64,000 nucleotides of DNA from positions 124,001 to 188,000 of the forward strand of contig NZ_JAHRCU010000005.1 in NCBI RefSeq assembly GCF_019083995.1. The letters run 5' to 3'. Both the position numbers and the translations under genes were made by a program. How positions within the stretch are numbered: position 1 is the stretch's first letter; every line of letters starts with the position of its first letter. Below the pieces are notes generated by a model, which did not search any database, was not told the origin of the DNA, and saw only the letters and a program-made list of their open reading frames with translations. Of this stretch, positions 8,368-17,720 are shown piece after piece. Source of the DNA: Roseococcus sp. SDR. Its GTDB lineage: Bacteria > Pseudomonadota > Alphaproteobacteria > Acetobacterales > Acetobacteraceae.

Positions 8368-8789
8368 GCGGCGCCCGCGGTGGCGGGCCGGCTGCGCACC
8401 CAGCTGGTGGTCACATGCACCGCGACGTCCTCCGAATCCCGGGGGCGGATCAGAATCTCCCCGAAGATGCTGCGGCCCTCGCCTTTGATCAGCCGCGCCG
8501 TGGCGGATATGGGGCCGGGCCCGCAGGGGCGCAAGAAATTGACATGCATGCTGGCCGTCAGGCTCTCATCCCGCCCGCCCGTGCCGGCCAGCAGCACGGC
8601 CCACATGGCCATGTCGGCCAGGCCCATGATGGCGGGGCCGGAGACGGTTTCGCCCGGGCGCAGCAGGGCGGGATCGCGCGGCAACTCCAGCACCGCCTCC
8701 TCCGCGCTGGCCGAGAGGACGCGCACGCCCCAGGCCGCGGCCAGCGGCACGCCGCGATGGATGATCGCCTCGATCTCCGCCAGTGTCAT
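8364..8789 (-). CDS. PaaI-family hotdog-fold thioesterase
   Basis: A 141-residue hotdog-fold protein. It has the PaaI/YiiD pattern: [20 protein letters not shown], where the helix contains the Asp that usually polarises water, then [20 protein letters not shown] and a VHVTTSWV final strand. The chosen ATG overlaps the hutI stop (ATGA) and gives the usual family length. A longer frame with 19 extra residues lies inside hutI and is unlikely. It probably hydrolyses an acyl- or aryl-CoA thioester. Its coupling to hut genes is unusual, and its role in histidine use is unknown. Confidence 0.82.
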   Translation of the reverse strand: MTLAEIEAIIHRGVPLAAAWGVRVLSASAEEAVLELPRDPALLRPGETVSGPAIMGLADMAMWAVLLAGTGGRDESLTASMHVNFLRPCGPGPISATARLIKGEGRSIFGEILIRPRDSEDVAVHVTTSWVRSRPATAGAA

Positions 8790-9985
8790 GCCGCAACGCC
8801 CGCGACGACCCGCCCCGCGCAAGGATTGCCGCCCAGCCAGTAGCACAGCTCCGCCGGGCGCTGGATGCGGTAGAGCGCCAGGTCGCAGCGCATCCCCTCC
8901 GCCAGCACGCCGCGATCCGTGAGGCCGAGGGCCGCGGCCGCATGGCGGGTCACGCCCAGCAGCGCCTCGGGCACCGTCATCCGGAACAGCGTGCAGCCGA
9001 GATTGAGCATCAGCAGGAGCGAGAGCGCGGGCGAGGAGCCCGGGTTCATGTCGGTGGAGAGCGCCATGCGGCAGCCATGCGCGCGCATCGCCGCCACATC
9101 CGGAAAATGCGTCTCGCGCAGCGTGAGCGTGGCCCCCGGCAGCAGCACGGCGACCGTGCCCGCCTTCGCCATGGCGGCGATGCCCGCCGCGTTGCTGCGC
9201 TCCAGATGATCGGCCGAGAGCGCGCCATGGGCGGCGGCCAGCGCCGCGCCCCCGCCATCGGTGAGCTGGTCGGCATGCAGCTTCACCGGCAGGCCGAGGC
9301 GCTTCGCGGCGGTGAAGAGGGTGGCGGTTTCCTCGGGGGTGAAGGCGATGCTCTCGCAGAAGGCGTCCACCGCATCGGCCAGGCCCTCGGACGCCGCGCG
9401 GGGCAGGATCTCCTCCACCACATGGCGCAGGTAGTCGCCCTGGCGGCCCTTGTATTCCGGGGGCACCGCATGGGCGGCGAGCAGCGAGGTGACGATGCTG
9501 ACATTGCGCTGCGCCCCCAGCGCGCGGGCGGCGCGAAGCTGGCGCAGCTCGGCCTCCAGCTCCAGCCCGTAGCCCGACTTGATCTCGACGGTGGTGACAC
9601 CCTCGCTGAGCAGCGCATCCAGCCGGGGCAGGGCGGCCTGCAGCAGCTGTGCCTCATTCGCCGCGCGTGTGGCCCGCATGGTGGAGAGAATGCCGCCGCC
9701 GGCGCGGGCGATCTCCTCATAGGTCGCACCACCGAGCCGCATCTCGAACTCGGCCGAGCGATTGCCGCCGAAGACGAGATGGGTGTGGCAATCGATGAGG
9801 CCCGGCGTGATCCAGGCGCCGCCGCAATCCGTCACTGGCGCGTCATGCGCCGGCAGCGCCGCGCGCGGGCCGATCCAGGCGATGCGCCCATCCTTGGCCG
9901 CGATGGCGCCATCCTCGATCAGGCCCAGCGCGTCATCCCGCATGGTCGCGAGATGCGCGTTCAGCCAGACATGGTCGAAACTCAT
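8786..9985 (-). CDS. hutI: Imidazolonepropionase
   Basis: A 399-residue amidohydrolase that opens 4-imidazolone-5-propionate to N-formimino-L-glutamate, step three of histidine degradation, in the cytoplasm. The metal-binding motif appears as [20 protein letters not shown], with [23 protein letters not shown] and [10 protein letters not shown] further on, all diagnostic of HutI. The start overlaps the hutH stop by 4 bp, and its own stop overlaps the thioesterase start. No hutU (urocanase) is present in the window, so the pathway is split between loci. Confidence 0.96.
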   Translation of the reverse strand: MSFDHVWLNAHLATMRDDALGLIEDGAIAAKDGRIAWIGPRAALPAHDAPVTDCGGAWITPGLIDCHTHLVFGGNRSAEFEMRLGGATYEEIARAGGGILSTMRATRAANEAQLLQAALPRLDALLSEGVTTVEIKSGYGLELEAELRQLRAARALGAQRNVSIVTSLLAAHAVPPEYKGRQGDYLRHVVEEILPRAASEGLADAVDAFCESIAFTPEETATLFTAAKRLGLPVKLHADQLTDGGGAALAAAHGALSADHLERSNAAGIAAMAKAGTVAVLLPGATLTLRETHFPDVAAMRAHGCRMALSTDMNPGSSPALSLLLMLNLGCTLFRMTVPEALLGVTRHAAAALGLTDRGVLAEGMRCDLALYRIQRPAELCYWLGGNPCAGRVVAGVAA

Positions 9986-11484
9986 GCCAGCGGCACCTGC
10001 ACGCCCCGCAGCAGGGCGCGGGCGGCGGCGATGTCGGGCGCCATCAGGCGGTCCTCATCCCAGGGCGCCACCACGGCCCGCAGCCGGGCATGCGCGGCCT
10101 CGATCGCCGCACTGCTGGTGAGCGGCCGATGGAAGCCGATGCCCTGGGCGGCGGCGAGATATTCGATGGCGAGGATGCCTTCCACATTCTCGGCCATGGG
10201 CGTGAGGCGCAGCGCGGCATTGGTCGCCATGGAGACGTGATCCTCCTGGTTCGCGGAGGTGGGCAGGCTGTCCACGCTGCGCGGCGTGGCCATGGCGCGG
10301 TTTTCGGCGGCCAGCGCCGCCGCCGTCACCTGCGCGATCATGAAGCCGGAGTTCAAGCCGCCCGAATTGACCAGGAAGGCCGGCAGGCCGGAGAGCACCG
10401 GGTCGGTCAGCAGCGCGATGCGGCGTTCGGCGATGGCACCGATCTCGGCGAGCGCGAGCGCCAGCGTATCGGCGGCGAAGGCCACGGGTTCCGCATGGAA
10501 ATTGCCGCCGGAGAGAAGTTCGCCGCCCGCCACCAGCAGCGGGTTGTCGGTCACCGCATTGGCCTCGCGCTCCAGCGTCACACCCGCCTGCTCGATGAGG
10601 TCGAGGCAGGCGCCGATCACCTGGGGCTGGCAGCGCAGGCAATAGGGGTCCTGCACGCGGATATCGTTGTCGCGGTGGCTGTCGCGGATGGCGCTGCCGG
10701 CGAGCAATTGGCGCAGCGCCTCGGCCACGCGCGCCTGGCCGGGCTGGCCGCGCAGCGCATGGATGCGCGGGTCGAAGGGCGTGTCGGAGCCGCGGGCGGC
10801 ATCCACGCTCATGGCTCCCGTCAGGATTCCCGCACGCAGCAGGTCATTGGCGCGGAAGTAGGCGTCGAGCGCGATGGCGGTGCTGACCTGCGTGCCGTTG
10901 AGCAGCGCGAGCCCCTCCTTCGGGCCCAGCACCAGCGGCGCGCGGCCGATGGCGGCGAGCGCCGTGGCCCCGCCATGCGTCACATGCTGCGCATCGGTGG
11001 CCGAGCCTTCGCCCACCAGCACCAGGGAGAGATGGGCGAGGGGGGCGAGGTCCCCCGAGGCGCCGACCGAGCCTTGCGCCGGCACGTCGGGCAGCATGTC
11101 GGCCTCCAGCAGGGCCAGCAGCGTCTCCACGACCTCGGGCCGGGCGCCTGAGGCGCCGCGCGCCAGCGAGGCGGCCTTCAGCGCCAGGATGAGGCGCACG
11201 ACGGGCCGGGGCAGGTTGGTACCCGTGCCGGCCGCGTGGCTGCGCAGCAGGTTGAGCTGCAGCTTCGCGAGATCCCCCGCCGCGATGCGCGTGGAGGCCA
11301 GCTTCCCGAAGCCCGTGTTCACGCCATAGAGGGCCGCGCCGCTCGCCAGCGCCTTTTCCAGGGTGGCGAGGCCGGCGGCCACATCCTCCCGCCAATCGGA
11401 GGCGAGGGTCAGGCTGGCGCCATCGCGGATGGCGCGCCAATCGGAGAGCCGGGCCTGCCCGGCGGCGAGGGTGATGCGGGTCAT
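9982..11484 (-). CDS. hutH: Histidine ammonia-lyase
   Basis: A 500-residue histidase, full length for the family. It converts L-histidine to urocanate using the autocatalytic MIO group, formed here from Ala142-Ser143-Gly144 in the context [15 protein letters not shown]. Other landmarks are [25 protein letters not shown] and the C-terminal [11 protein letters not shown]. It is the first gene of the minus-strand string hutH-hutI-thioesterase-araC and diverges from hutF across about 100 bp, which presumably holds both promoters. Confidence 0.97.
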   Translation of the reverse strand: MTRITLAAGQARLSDWRAIRDGASLTLASDWREDVAAGLATLEKALASGAALYGVNTGFGKLASTRIAAGDLAKLQLNLLRSHAAGTGTNLPRPVVRLILALKAASLARGASGARPEVVETLLALLEADMLPDVPAQGSVGASGDLAPLAHLSLVLVGEGSATDAQHVTHGGATALAAIGRAPLVLGPKEGLALLNGTQVSTAIALDAYFRANDLLRAGILTGAMSVDAARGSDTPFDPRIHALRGQPGQARVAEALRQLLAGSAIRDSHRDNDIRVQDPYCLRCQPQVIGACLDLIEQAGVTLEREANAVTDNPLLVAGGELLSGGNFHAEPVAFAADTLALALAEIGAIAERRIALLTDPVLSGLPAFLVNSGGLNSGFMIAQVTAAALAAENRAMATPRSVDSLPTSANQEDHVSMATNAALRLTPMAENVEGILAIEYLAAAQGIGFHRPLTSSAAIEAAHARLRAVVAPWDEDRLMAPDIAAARALLRGVQVPLA

Positions 11485-11584
11485 GCGCCAGCCTATACCG
11501 AAGCGGCGGGCCGGCTGCCATCACGGGCTTGCGCCGCCCGGGCCGCCCCGCGATGTTTCAGGGCATCGTCTTCAAGGGATTCCG

Positions 11585-12943
11585 ATGGCCGAATTCTTCG
11601 CCGCCCATGCGTTGCTCCCCACCGGCTGGGCCGCCAATGTGCGGATTGCCTGCGATGCGGCGGGCCGCATCAATGAGGTCACGCCCGGCGCCGCGCCGGG
11701 GGCCGCGCGCCGGCTGCGCGGCCATGTCATCCCAGGCATCGCCAATCTGCACAGCCACGCCTTCCAGCGCGCCATGGCGGGCGGGGCGGAGCGCCGCAGC
11801 CCGGCCGGCCGCGACAGCTTCTGGACCTGGCGCGAGACCATGTACCGCTTCGCGCTGAGCATCACCCCCGAGGATGCCGAGGCCATCGCCGCCCAACTCT
11901 ATGCCGAATGCCTGGAGCGCGGCTTCACGCAGATCGCCGAATTCCACTACCTGCACCACGCGCCGGATGGCAGCGCTTACGCCGATCGGTCGGAAATGGC
12001 GCAGCGCCTCTTCGCGGCAGCGGCGACGACGGGCATGGGCATCACCATGCTGCCCAGCCTCTACCGGCACGGCGGCATCTTCGGCGCGCCGCCGCATGAC
12101 GGGCAGCGGCGCTTCCTGAACGATCTGGACGGCTTCCACGCGATCCTGGAACGCGTGCGCGCCACCGCCGCCGCGCAGCCGCATGCCGCCTGGGGTGTCG
12201 CGCCGCACAGCCTGCGGGCCGTGACGCCCGCCATGCTGGAAGCGATGGCGGCGCTGGATTGCCCGATCCACATCCATGCGGCCGAGCAGGAGAAGGAGGT
12301 CGAGGAGTGCCTCGCCGCCACCGGCCTGCGCCCCGTGGAATGGCTGCTGCGGAACACGCCGCTGGACCGCCGCTGGGTGCTGATCCACGCGACGCACATG
12401 ACGGCCGAGGAAACCCGCGCGCTCGCCGCCACCGGCGCCGTGGCGGGGCTCTGCCCCAGCACCGAGGCCTCGCTGGGCGACGGCATCTTTCCCTTGCCGG
12501 ATTATCTCGCCGCCGAAGGGCGGCTCGGCTTCGGCACGGACAGCCATGTCGGCATCTGCCCTGCCGCCGAATTGCGCCAGCTGGAAACGAGCCAGCGCCT
12601 GGCCCTCGAATTGCGCAGCGTCGCCACCGATGAGGCGCGTCCCCATCCCGGGCGCGGCCTGCTGGAGCGCGCGCTGGCCGGCGGCGCGCAGGCCTGCGGC
12701 GTCGCCATGGGCGGCATCGCGCCCGGCCTGCGCTGCGACCTGGTCGAGCTGGATGACGAGCACCCGACGCTGGTGGGCCGCCAGGGCGATGGCCTGCTGG
12801 ATGCCTGGTGCTTCGGCCCCGCGGACCGGATGGTGCGCAGCGTGGCCGTGGGCGGCCAGGTGGTGGTGGAAGGCGGCCGCCATATCCGCGAGGGCGCGAT
12901 CCGTGAGAATTTCTCCCGCACGATGAAGAGGCTCGGCGCATGA
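11585..12943 (+). CDS. hutF: Formimidoylglutamate deiminase
   Basis: A 452-residue amidohydrolase that deiminates N-formimino-L-glutamate to N-formyl-L-glutamate, the five-step hut route used by many proteobacteria. Visible are the metal site IPGIANLHSHAFQRAMAGG, EFHYLHHAPDG, the HIHAAEQEKEVEEC segment, VLIHATHMT and FGTDSHVGICPAAELR. The start is the ATG giving MAEFFAAHALLPTGW; the open frame runs further upstream into the intergenic region without a family match. The last bases overlap the SDR gene (ATGA). hutG is not in the window. Confidence 0.95.
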   Translation: MAEFFAAHALLPTGWAANVRIACDAAGRINEVTPGAAPGAARRLRGHVIPGIANLHSHAFQRAMAGGAERRSPAGRDSFWTWRETMYRFALSITPEDAEAIAAQLYAECLERGFTQIAEFHYLHHAPDGSAYADRSEMAQRLFAAAATTGMGITMLPSLYRHGGIFGAPPHDGQRRFLNDLDGFHAILERVRATAAAQPHAAWGVAPHSLRAVTPAMLEAMAALDCPIHIHAAEQEKEVEECLAATGLRPVEWLLRNTPLDRRWVLIHATHMTAEETRALAATGAVAGLCPSTEASLGDGIFPLPDYLAAEGRLGFGTDSHVGICPAAELRQLETSQRLALELRSVATDEARPHPGRGLLERALAGGAQACGVAMGGIAPGLRCDLVELDDEHPTLVGRQGDGLLDAWCFGPADRMVRSVAVGGQVVVEGGRHIREGAIRENFSRTMKRLGA

Positions 12944-13692
12944 CGCTTCCGCTGCACGGCAAGATCGCGATCGTCACCGGCGGCAGCCGCGGCATCGGCC
13001 GCGCCTGCGCCATCGCCTATGCCGAGGCCGGCGCGGATGTGGCGATCTGCCATCTGGAGGACGAGGCCGAGGCGAAGACGCTGGTACAGGCCGTCACCGC
13101 ACGCGGCCGGCGCGGCTTCCAGATGGCGGCCGACATGGGGGATGTGGCGCAGATCAACGCCTTCGCCGCCGCCGCCCAAGCGGCACTCGGCCCCTGCGAC
13201 ATCCTGCTGAACAATGCGGGGATGAATATCCGCAACCCCTTCGGCGAGATCACCGAGGCGGAGTTCGACCGCATGGTGGCGGTGCATCTGAAGGGCATGT
13301 TCTTCATGGCACAGGCCGTCTATCCCGGCATGGTGGCGCGCGGCGGTGGGCGCATCATCAACATCGCCTCGCAATTGGCACTCAAGGGCTCGCCCGGCAT
13401 CGTCACCTATTGCGCGGTGAAGGCGGGCATCATCGGCTTCACGCGCGCGCTCGCCCATGAGGCGGGGCCGAAGGGCGTGCTGGTGAATGCCATCGCGCCG
13501 GGCCCTGTGGAGACCGACCTGACGCGCGCCCGCGGCCCCGAATGGAAGGCGCGGATCTCGGCCAGCCTGCCGCTCGGCCGCCTCGGCCAGCCGGAGGAGA
13601 TCGCGGCGACGGCGGTGCTGCTCGCGGGGCCGGGCGGCAGCTTCTACACGGGCGCCTGCCTCTCGCCCAATGGCGGGGATGTGATGCATTGA
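12940..13692 (+). CDS. SDR-family oxidoreductase
   Basis: A 250-residue classical short-chain dehydrogenase/reductase. The Rossmann motif is TGGSRGIGRACA (residues ~11-22), followed by NNAG in ILLNNAGMN. The catalytic Ser lies in IINIASQLALKGS and the YxxxK in TYCAVKAGIIGF, here with Tyr and Lys in register. It is FabG-like in appearance, but genes of this type serve many pathways. It is coupled to hutF on one side and to a GNAT gene on the other by 4-bp overlaps, so a role on a histidine-derived or unrelated hydroxy/keto substrate is possible. Confidence 0.86.
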   Translation: MTLPLHGKIAIVTGGSRGIGRACAIAYAEAGADVAICHLEDEAEAKTLVQAVTARGRRGFQMAADMGDVAQINAFAAAAQAALGPCDILLNNAGMNIRNPFGEITEAEFDRMVAVHLKGMFFMAQAVYPGMVARGGGRIINIASQLALKGSPGIVTYCAVKAGIIGFTRALAHEAGPKGVLVNAIAPGPVETDLTRARGPEWKARISASLPLGRLGQPEEIAATAVLLAGPGGSFYTGACLSPNGGDVMH

Positions 13693-14537
13693 ACGCGCCG
13701 CTCGACATCCGGCCCATGCGGCCGGCCGAAATCCCGCAGGCCGTCGAATGGGCGGCGCGCGAGGGCTGGAATCCCGGCCTGAATGACGCCACGGCCTTCG
13801 GCGCGGCGGACCCGGAGGGTTTCCTCTGCGCCATGCGCGGCGGCGAGATGCTGGCCTGCATCACGGCGGTGAAGACGGGGGAGGATTTCGGCTTCATCGG
13901 CTTCTACATCGCCCGGCCTGACATCCGGGGGCAGGGGATCGGCTTCGCGCTGTGGCAGGCGGCGATGACGCGGCTGGAAGGGCGCTGCATCGGCCTCGAT
14001 GGCGTGGTCGCGCAGCAGGCGAATTACCGGAAGGTGGGCTTCACGCTGGCCTGGAACAATGCGCGCTACCAGGGCGAGGCGCCGGTGATCCCGGCCGGCG
14101 GCGGCGTGCGGATCGTGGATGCGACGGAGGTGGATTTCGCGGCCCTGCTGGCCTTCGACGCCACCTGCTTCGGAACGCCGCGCCCCGAGTTCCTGCGCGC
14201 CTGGCTCACCACGCCAGGGCATCGCGCCCGCGTGGCGCTGGGGCCTTCCGGCATCGCGGGCCATGCGGTGCTGCGCCCCTGCCGCGAGGGATCGAAGCTG
14301 GCGCCGCTCTTCGCGCTGGATGGGGCGGTGGCGCGCGCGCTGATCGCCGATCTCGCCCCGCACCGGGCATCCGGGCCCTTCATTCTCGACCTGCCGGAGC
14401 CGCATGCCGAGGCGGTGGCGCTGGCGCAGGGGATGGGCCTCACGAAGACCTTCGAGACGGCGCGGATGTACACGCGCGAGCCGCCCGTGATGGCGCGGGA
14501 GCGGATCTTCGGGCTGACCAGCTTCGAACTCGGTTAG
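13689..14537 (+). CDS. GNAT-family N-acetyltransferase with YitH-type C-terminal domain
   Basis: A 282-residue protein starting at a TTG within the stop overlap of the SDR gene; an ATG 27 bases later (MRPAEIPQAVEW) is the alternative. The N-terminal half is a GNAT fold, with acetyl-CoA loop PDIRGQGIGFALWQAAM (R/Q-x-x-G-x-G/A). The C-terminal half matches the second acetyltransferase-like domain of YitH proteins (FETARMYTREPP near the end). It is the last gene of the hutF-SDR-GNAT run, and its stop overlaps that of the convergent cupin gene. The acceptor is unknown. Confidence 0.8.
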   Translation: MNAPLDIRPMRPAEIPQAVEWAAREGWNPGLNDATAFGAADPEGFLCAMRGGEMLACITAVKTGEDFGFIGFYIARPDIRGQGIGFALWQAAMTRLEGRCIGLDGVVAQQANYRKVGFTLAWNNARYQGEAPVIPAGGGVRIVDATEVDFAALLAFDATCFGTPRPEFLRAWLTTPGHRARVALGPSGIAGHAVLRPCREGSKLAPLFALDGAVARALIADLAPHRASGPFILDLPEPHAEAVALAQGMGLTKTFETARMYTREPPVMARERIFGLTSFELG

Positions 14538-14866
14538 TCCACGATGAAGAGGGTGACGCCCGTGTCGGTGCGGGAGCGGTGTGGGGAATCCCCGAAGTCG
14601 GAGACCTGGTAGCTCATGCCGGCCTTCATCGGGAAGGTTCGGCCGTCCTTGAGTTCGGAGACCATCTCGCCCTTTACGACGTAGATGATGTGGCCGCGGT
14701 CGCACCAATGGTCGGCCAGGTAGCCGGGCGAGTATTCGACGAGGCGCACGCGGATGTCGCCGATGTTGAAGGTGCGCCAATAGCCCATGCCGGTCTCGCC
14801 CGGGTGTTCCGTGCGGGGAACGTGGTCCCAGTCGGTCACGGTGAAGGGCAGGGCCGGGATCTTCAT
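14534..14866 (-). CDS. Small cupin of the DHCW-motif type
   Basis: A 110-residue single-domain cupin. The sequence DHWCDRGHIIYVVKGEM matches the DHCW-motif cupin group with one swap in the signature (DHWC), and GMSYQVSDFGDSPHRSRTDTG forms the second half of the barrel. It is likely a cytoplasmic metal-binding protein; no reaction has been assigned to the group to my knowledge. It converges with the GNAT gene (4-bp overlap of the ends). Confidence 0.75.
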   Translation of the reverse strand: MKIPALPFTVTDWDHVPRTEHPGETGMGYWRTFNIGDIRVRLVEYSPGYLADHWCDRGHIIYVVKGEMVSELKDGRTFPMKAGMSYQVSDFGDSPHRSRTDTGVTLFIVD

Positions 14867-14917
14867 GGAAGTGTGCCTCGTCGGAGGTGCAGGGACCTGA
14901 GGTTCCTGCCGGGTAGC

Positions 14918-14938
14918 TCGAAGGGCAGAGCCCTTCGA
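14918..14938. repeat. Hairpin with GGGCAGAGCCC core
   Basis: TCGAAGGGC-AGA-GCCCTTCGA forms a perfect 9-bp stem with a 3-nt loop, between the cupin and OB-fold genes. The same AGA-centred core (CGAGGGGC-AGA-GCCCCTCG) recurs near 19.8 kb, so it looks like a dispersed palindromic element rather than a classic terminator; no U-run follows on the minus strand. Confidence 0.5.
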
Positions 14939-14956
14939 ACTTTCCCTTTTGTGGCC

Positions 14957-15355
14957 TTACGCCAGCACGAACACCGGCACCGGCGCCCCGTCACCTTCCG
15001 TGGCGCGGAACTTCACCTTCACCTTCTGCCCGACCTTCAGCGCGTCGAGGTCGCATTCGACGATGTTGGTCAGCATGGTGGGGCCTTCGGCCAGCGTCAC
15101 ATAGGCCACGCAGAAGGGTTCCTTCCCGCGCGCCACGCTGTAGCTGTAGATCACGCCATCGCCCGAGGCTTCGACGAACTCGACATTGTTCGAGAGCGTG
15201 AAGGGCGAGACATGGCGCGGGTAGTGGAAGAGCTTGCCGGTATCCAGGCACTTGCCGAGGATCAGCTTGCCCGCCCGGCAGCCATCGAAATAGACCTTGT
15301 TGTCCGGGCTCTCGGAGGGCGCCGCGGGGGTGCGGTCAAAGGACATGGTGGCCAT
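14957..15355 (-). CDS. OB-fold (DUF35-type) protein with degenerate zinc ribbon
   Basis: A 132-residue protein of the acyl-CoA-associated DUF35 family. The C-terminal half is the OB fold (GVIYSYSVARGKEPFCVAYV; VGQKVKVKFRATEGDGAPVP). The N-terminal rubredoxin-like zinc ribbon normally has two CxxC pairs; here only one Cys remains in GKLILGKCLDTGKLFHYPR, so zinc binding is doubtful. Family members pair with thiolase-like proteins in CoA metabolism, and the next gene upstream in the transcript is exactly such a thiolase, 6 bp away. Confidence 0.85.
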   Translation of the reverse strand: MATMSFDRTPAAPSESPDNKVYFDGCRAGKLILGKCLDTGKLFHYPRHVSPFTLSNNVEFVEASGDGVIYSYSVARGKEPFCVAYVTLAEGPTMLTNIVECDLDALKVGQKVKVKFRATEGDGAPVPVFVLA

Positions 15356-15361
15356 GGATGA

Positions 15362-16528
15362 TCACTCCCGCTCCAGGATGACGGTGCCGCAGCCATGCCG
15401 CGAACCGAGGTTGCCGCCCTTGCCATTGGCAAGCACGAGATCGGCGTTCTTCACCTGCACCGCCGGATGCGCTTCGCCGCGCGCCTGGCGCACCGCCTCG
15501 ATTACCTTGGTCATGCCGCCGCGGTTGCTCGGGTGGTTGTTGCAGAGGCCGCCGCCATCCGTGTTGAAGGGCAGCTTGCCGACGCCGGAGATCAGGTTGC
15601 CATCGGCCACGAACTTGCCGCCCTGGCCCTTCTCGCAGAAGCCGAGGTCTTCGATCTGCACCACCACGCTGATGGTGAAGCTGTCATAGATCGAGGCGTA
15701 TTTGATGTCGGCCGGCTTCACGCCCGCCTTGTTGAACGCCATCGGGCCCGAGAACTTCGTGGCCGAGTAGGTGAGGTCGATGCCGCCCGCATTCTGGTGC
15801 TTGTAGGCCTCGCCCCAGCCCTTCACGCCGACCTTGGGCCGGTTGAGCGACTTCGCGATCTCGGGCCGCGCCACGATCAGCGCGCCGCCGCCATCGGAAA
15901 TCACGCAGCAATCCAGGCGATGCAGCGGGTCCGCCACCATCGGCGAATTCACCACGTCCTCCACGGTGACGACCTTGGGCAGCATGGCATGCGGGTTGTG
16001 CTGTGCATGATGCGAGGCCGCGACCTTCACCCAGGCCAGCTGCTCGCTCGTCGTGCCGAACTCGTACATGTGCCGCATGGCGACATTGGCGTGCATGGTC
16101 GCGATCGTGCGGCCATAGGGCAGCTCGAAGCTCTCATCGGGCACGCCGACGCCGGCGGAGCGCACGGCGGTGCCGGTCTGCATGCCCTCGGCGCGCGGAC
16201 GGCCGGCGAGCGTGATCAGCGCCACATTGCACTTGCCCGCGATGATGGCTTCCACCGCGTGACCGACATGGATGACGTAGGAGGAGCCGCCGCTTTCCGT
16301 CGTGTCGTAATGGCGCAGCTTGGTGAGGCCCATGTAGTCGATCATGGACAGGCCACCCATGCCGGGCGCATCGCCCGCACAGAAATAGCCATCAATGTCG
16401 GCAGCGGTGAGGCCGGCATCCTGCAGCGCGCCGTAGGCGACCTCGGCATGCAGCTGCGCGGTGGATTTCGTCTCGGCCTTGCGCGTCGGGTGCTCGAAAG
16501 CGCCCACGATGTAGGCGGGATTCTTCAT
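15362..16528 (-). CDS. Thiolase-family protein (SCP2-thiolase-like)
   Basis: A 388-residue thiolase-fold protein starting MKNPAYIVGAFEHPTRKAE. The late catalytic region is intact (DGGGLCNNHPSNRGG with His; GCGTVILERE at the end). The segment where thiolases carry the acylated Cys reads TTESGGSSYVIHVGHAVEAI, with no Cys. This fits the thiolase-like subgroup that teams with DUF35 proteins, some of which act as aldolases or in acyl-CoA side-chain metabolism rather than as true thiolases. It forms a two-gene unit with the downstream DUF35 gene. The substrate is not known. Confidence 0.86.
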   Translation of the reverse strand: MKNPAYIVGAFEHPTRKAETKSTAQLHAEVAYGALQDAGLTAADIDGYFCAGDAPGMGGLSMIDYMGLTKLRHYDTTESGGSSYVIHVGHAVEAIIAGKCNVALITLAGRPRAEGMQTGTAVRSAGVGVPDESFELPYGRTIATMHANVAMRHMYEFGTTSEQLAWVKVAASHHAQHNPHAMLPKVVTVEDVVNSPMVADPLHRLDCCVISDGGGALIVARPEIAKSLNRPKVGVKGWGEAYKHQNAGGIDLTYSATKFSGPMAFNKAGVKPADIKYASIYDSFTISVVVQIEDLGFCEKGQGGKFVADGNLISGVGKLPFNTDGGGLCNNHPSNRGGMTKVIEAVRQARGEAHPAVQVKNADLVLANGKGGNLGSRHGCGTVILERE

Positions 16529-16641
16529 GGGGCTCGGTGCCCTTTCCTGGCGGTCATCGCATCCTCCCGGATGATTGGGCCGCGTCCTTGTGGTGCGGCG
16601 GCAAGAGCCTCGCTTCCAGGCCGCCATTCGTCAACCTGGGC

Positions 16642-17616
16642 TCAGCCCAGGTTCAGGCGCCGCGCGAGGTCGCGATACAGCGCGATCTGCGCCTCCACCA
16701 TCGCGCGCATGGCTGCCCCGTCGAGGTATCGGGGCACGCTGCCGGTGCGGCGGGTGGCGGCGAGCCATTCGGGATCCCCTGCCGTGGCGCGGGCCACGCG
16801 GCTCCAGAATTCCAGCACGGGCACGGGCAGGTTCGCGGGCGCGGCCAGCGCGTTCCAGCCGGCGAGCTGCGAGAGGGCCGGAAGCCCCGCCTCGGCCGCC
16901 GTCGGCACGCCGGGCAGGCTAGGCAGGCGCGCATCGCCGCTGACCACCAGCGCGCGCACCTGGCCCTGCTGGATGGCGCCCAGCATGTCACCCAGATTGT
17001 TGCCGACGAATTGCGCGTGGCCGCCCAACAGCGCCGTCAGTGCCTCGCCGCCACCGCGGAAGGGCAGGGCCTGGGCGGCGTCGATCGGCAGGCCGGCGCT
17101 CGCCAGCATGTGGCGGATGCCGAGGTCGAGGATGGTGGCCGGCCCGCTGGTGGCGAAGTTGAGCGTGCCGGGTGCCGCGCGGATCGCGGCCAGCAGCGCG
17201 GCCAAGTCCGGCCAGGGCGCATCGGCGCGCACGCAGATCACGAAGGGGTTTTCATCCAGCAGCGCGAGCCAGGTGAAATCCTCGACCGTATAGGGCGTGC
17301 GCGGATCGGTCGCCGGCAGGATGGCGGAGGAGCCCACGCGCGCCAGCAGCAGCGTGTGCCCGTCCGGCCTGGCGCGCGCCACATATTGCGTGCCGATCGC
17401 CCCCGACGCGCCGGTGCGGTTCTCCACAATGACGGGCTGCGGCGGCTGGCCCATGTGCCGGACCGCATGCGCGGCGAAGAGCCGGGCCGCGATGTCCGCC
17501 GCCCCGCCCGCCGAGAACGGGGCGATCAGCGTGACCGGCCGATCCAGCACCTGCGCCCGGGCCCTGGGCGTGAGGCAGATTGTGCTTGCCGCGAGGAGTG
17601 TCCGGCGTGTGATCAT
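16642..17616 (-). CDS. Bug-type tripartite tricarboxylate transporter substrate-binding protein
   Basis: A 324-residue periplasmic receptor with signal peptide MITRRTLLAASTICLTPRARA. Family landmarks: RPVTLIAPFSAGGAADIAAR, VIVENRTGASGAIGTQYVAR, ARPDGHTLLLARVG and ALVVSGDARLPSLPGVPTAA. The frame extends 28 codons upstream, but those lack a leader-like start. It is the second orphan receptor in the window; no TctAB genes adjoin it. It follows the thiolase/DUF35 pair on the same strand with ~110 bp between, so it may feed that pathway (inference). Confidence 0.9.
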   Translation of the reverse strand: MITRRTLLAASTICLTPRARAQVLDRPVTLIAPFSAGGAADIAARLFAAHAVRHMGQPPQPVIVENRTGASGAIGTQYVARARPDGHTLLLARVGSSAILPATDPRTPYTVEDFTWLALLDENPFVICVRADAPWPDLAALLAAIRAAPGTLNFATSGPATILDLGIRHMLASAGLPIDAAQALPFRGGGEALTALLGGHAQFVGNNLGDMLGAIQQGQVRALVVSGDARLPSLPGVPTAAEAGLPALSQLAGWNALAAPANLPVPVLEFWSRVARATAGDPEWLAATRRTGSVPRYLDGAAMRAMVEAQIALYRDLARRLNLG

Positions 17617-17720
17617 GCGGATGTTGCCTCCCTGATTCGGGGCCAGCCCGGAGGGCAGCATGCCCCGGCCGGAACAGGAAGGGTTGCCCTTTCGCTTCAC
17701 GCCATGCTACCGCGTGTTGC

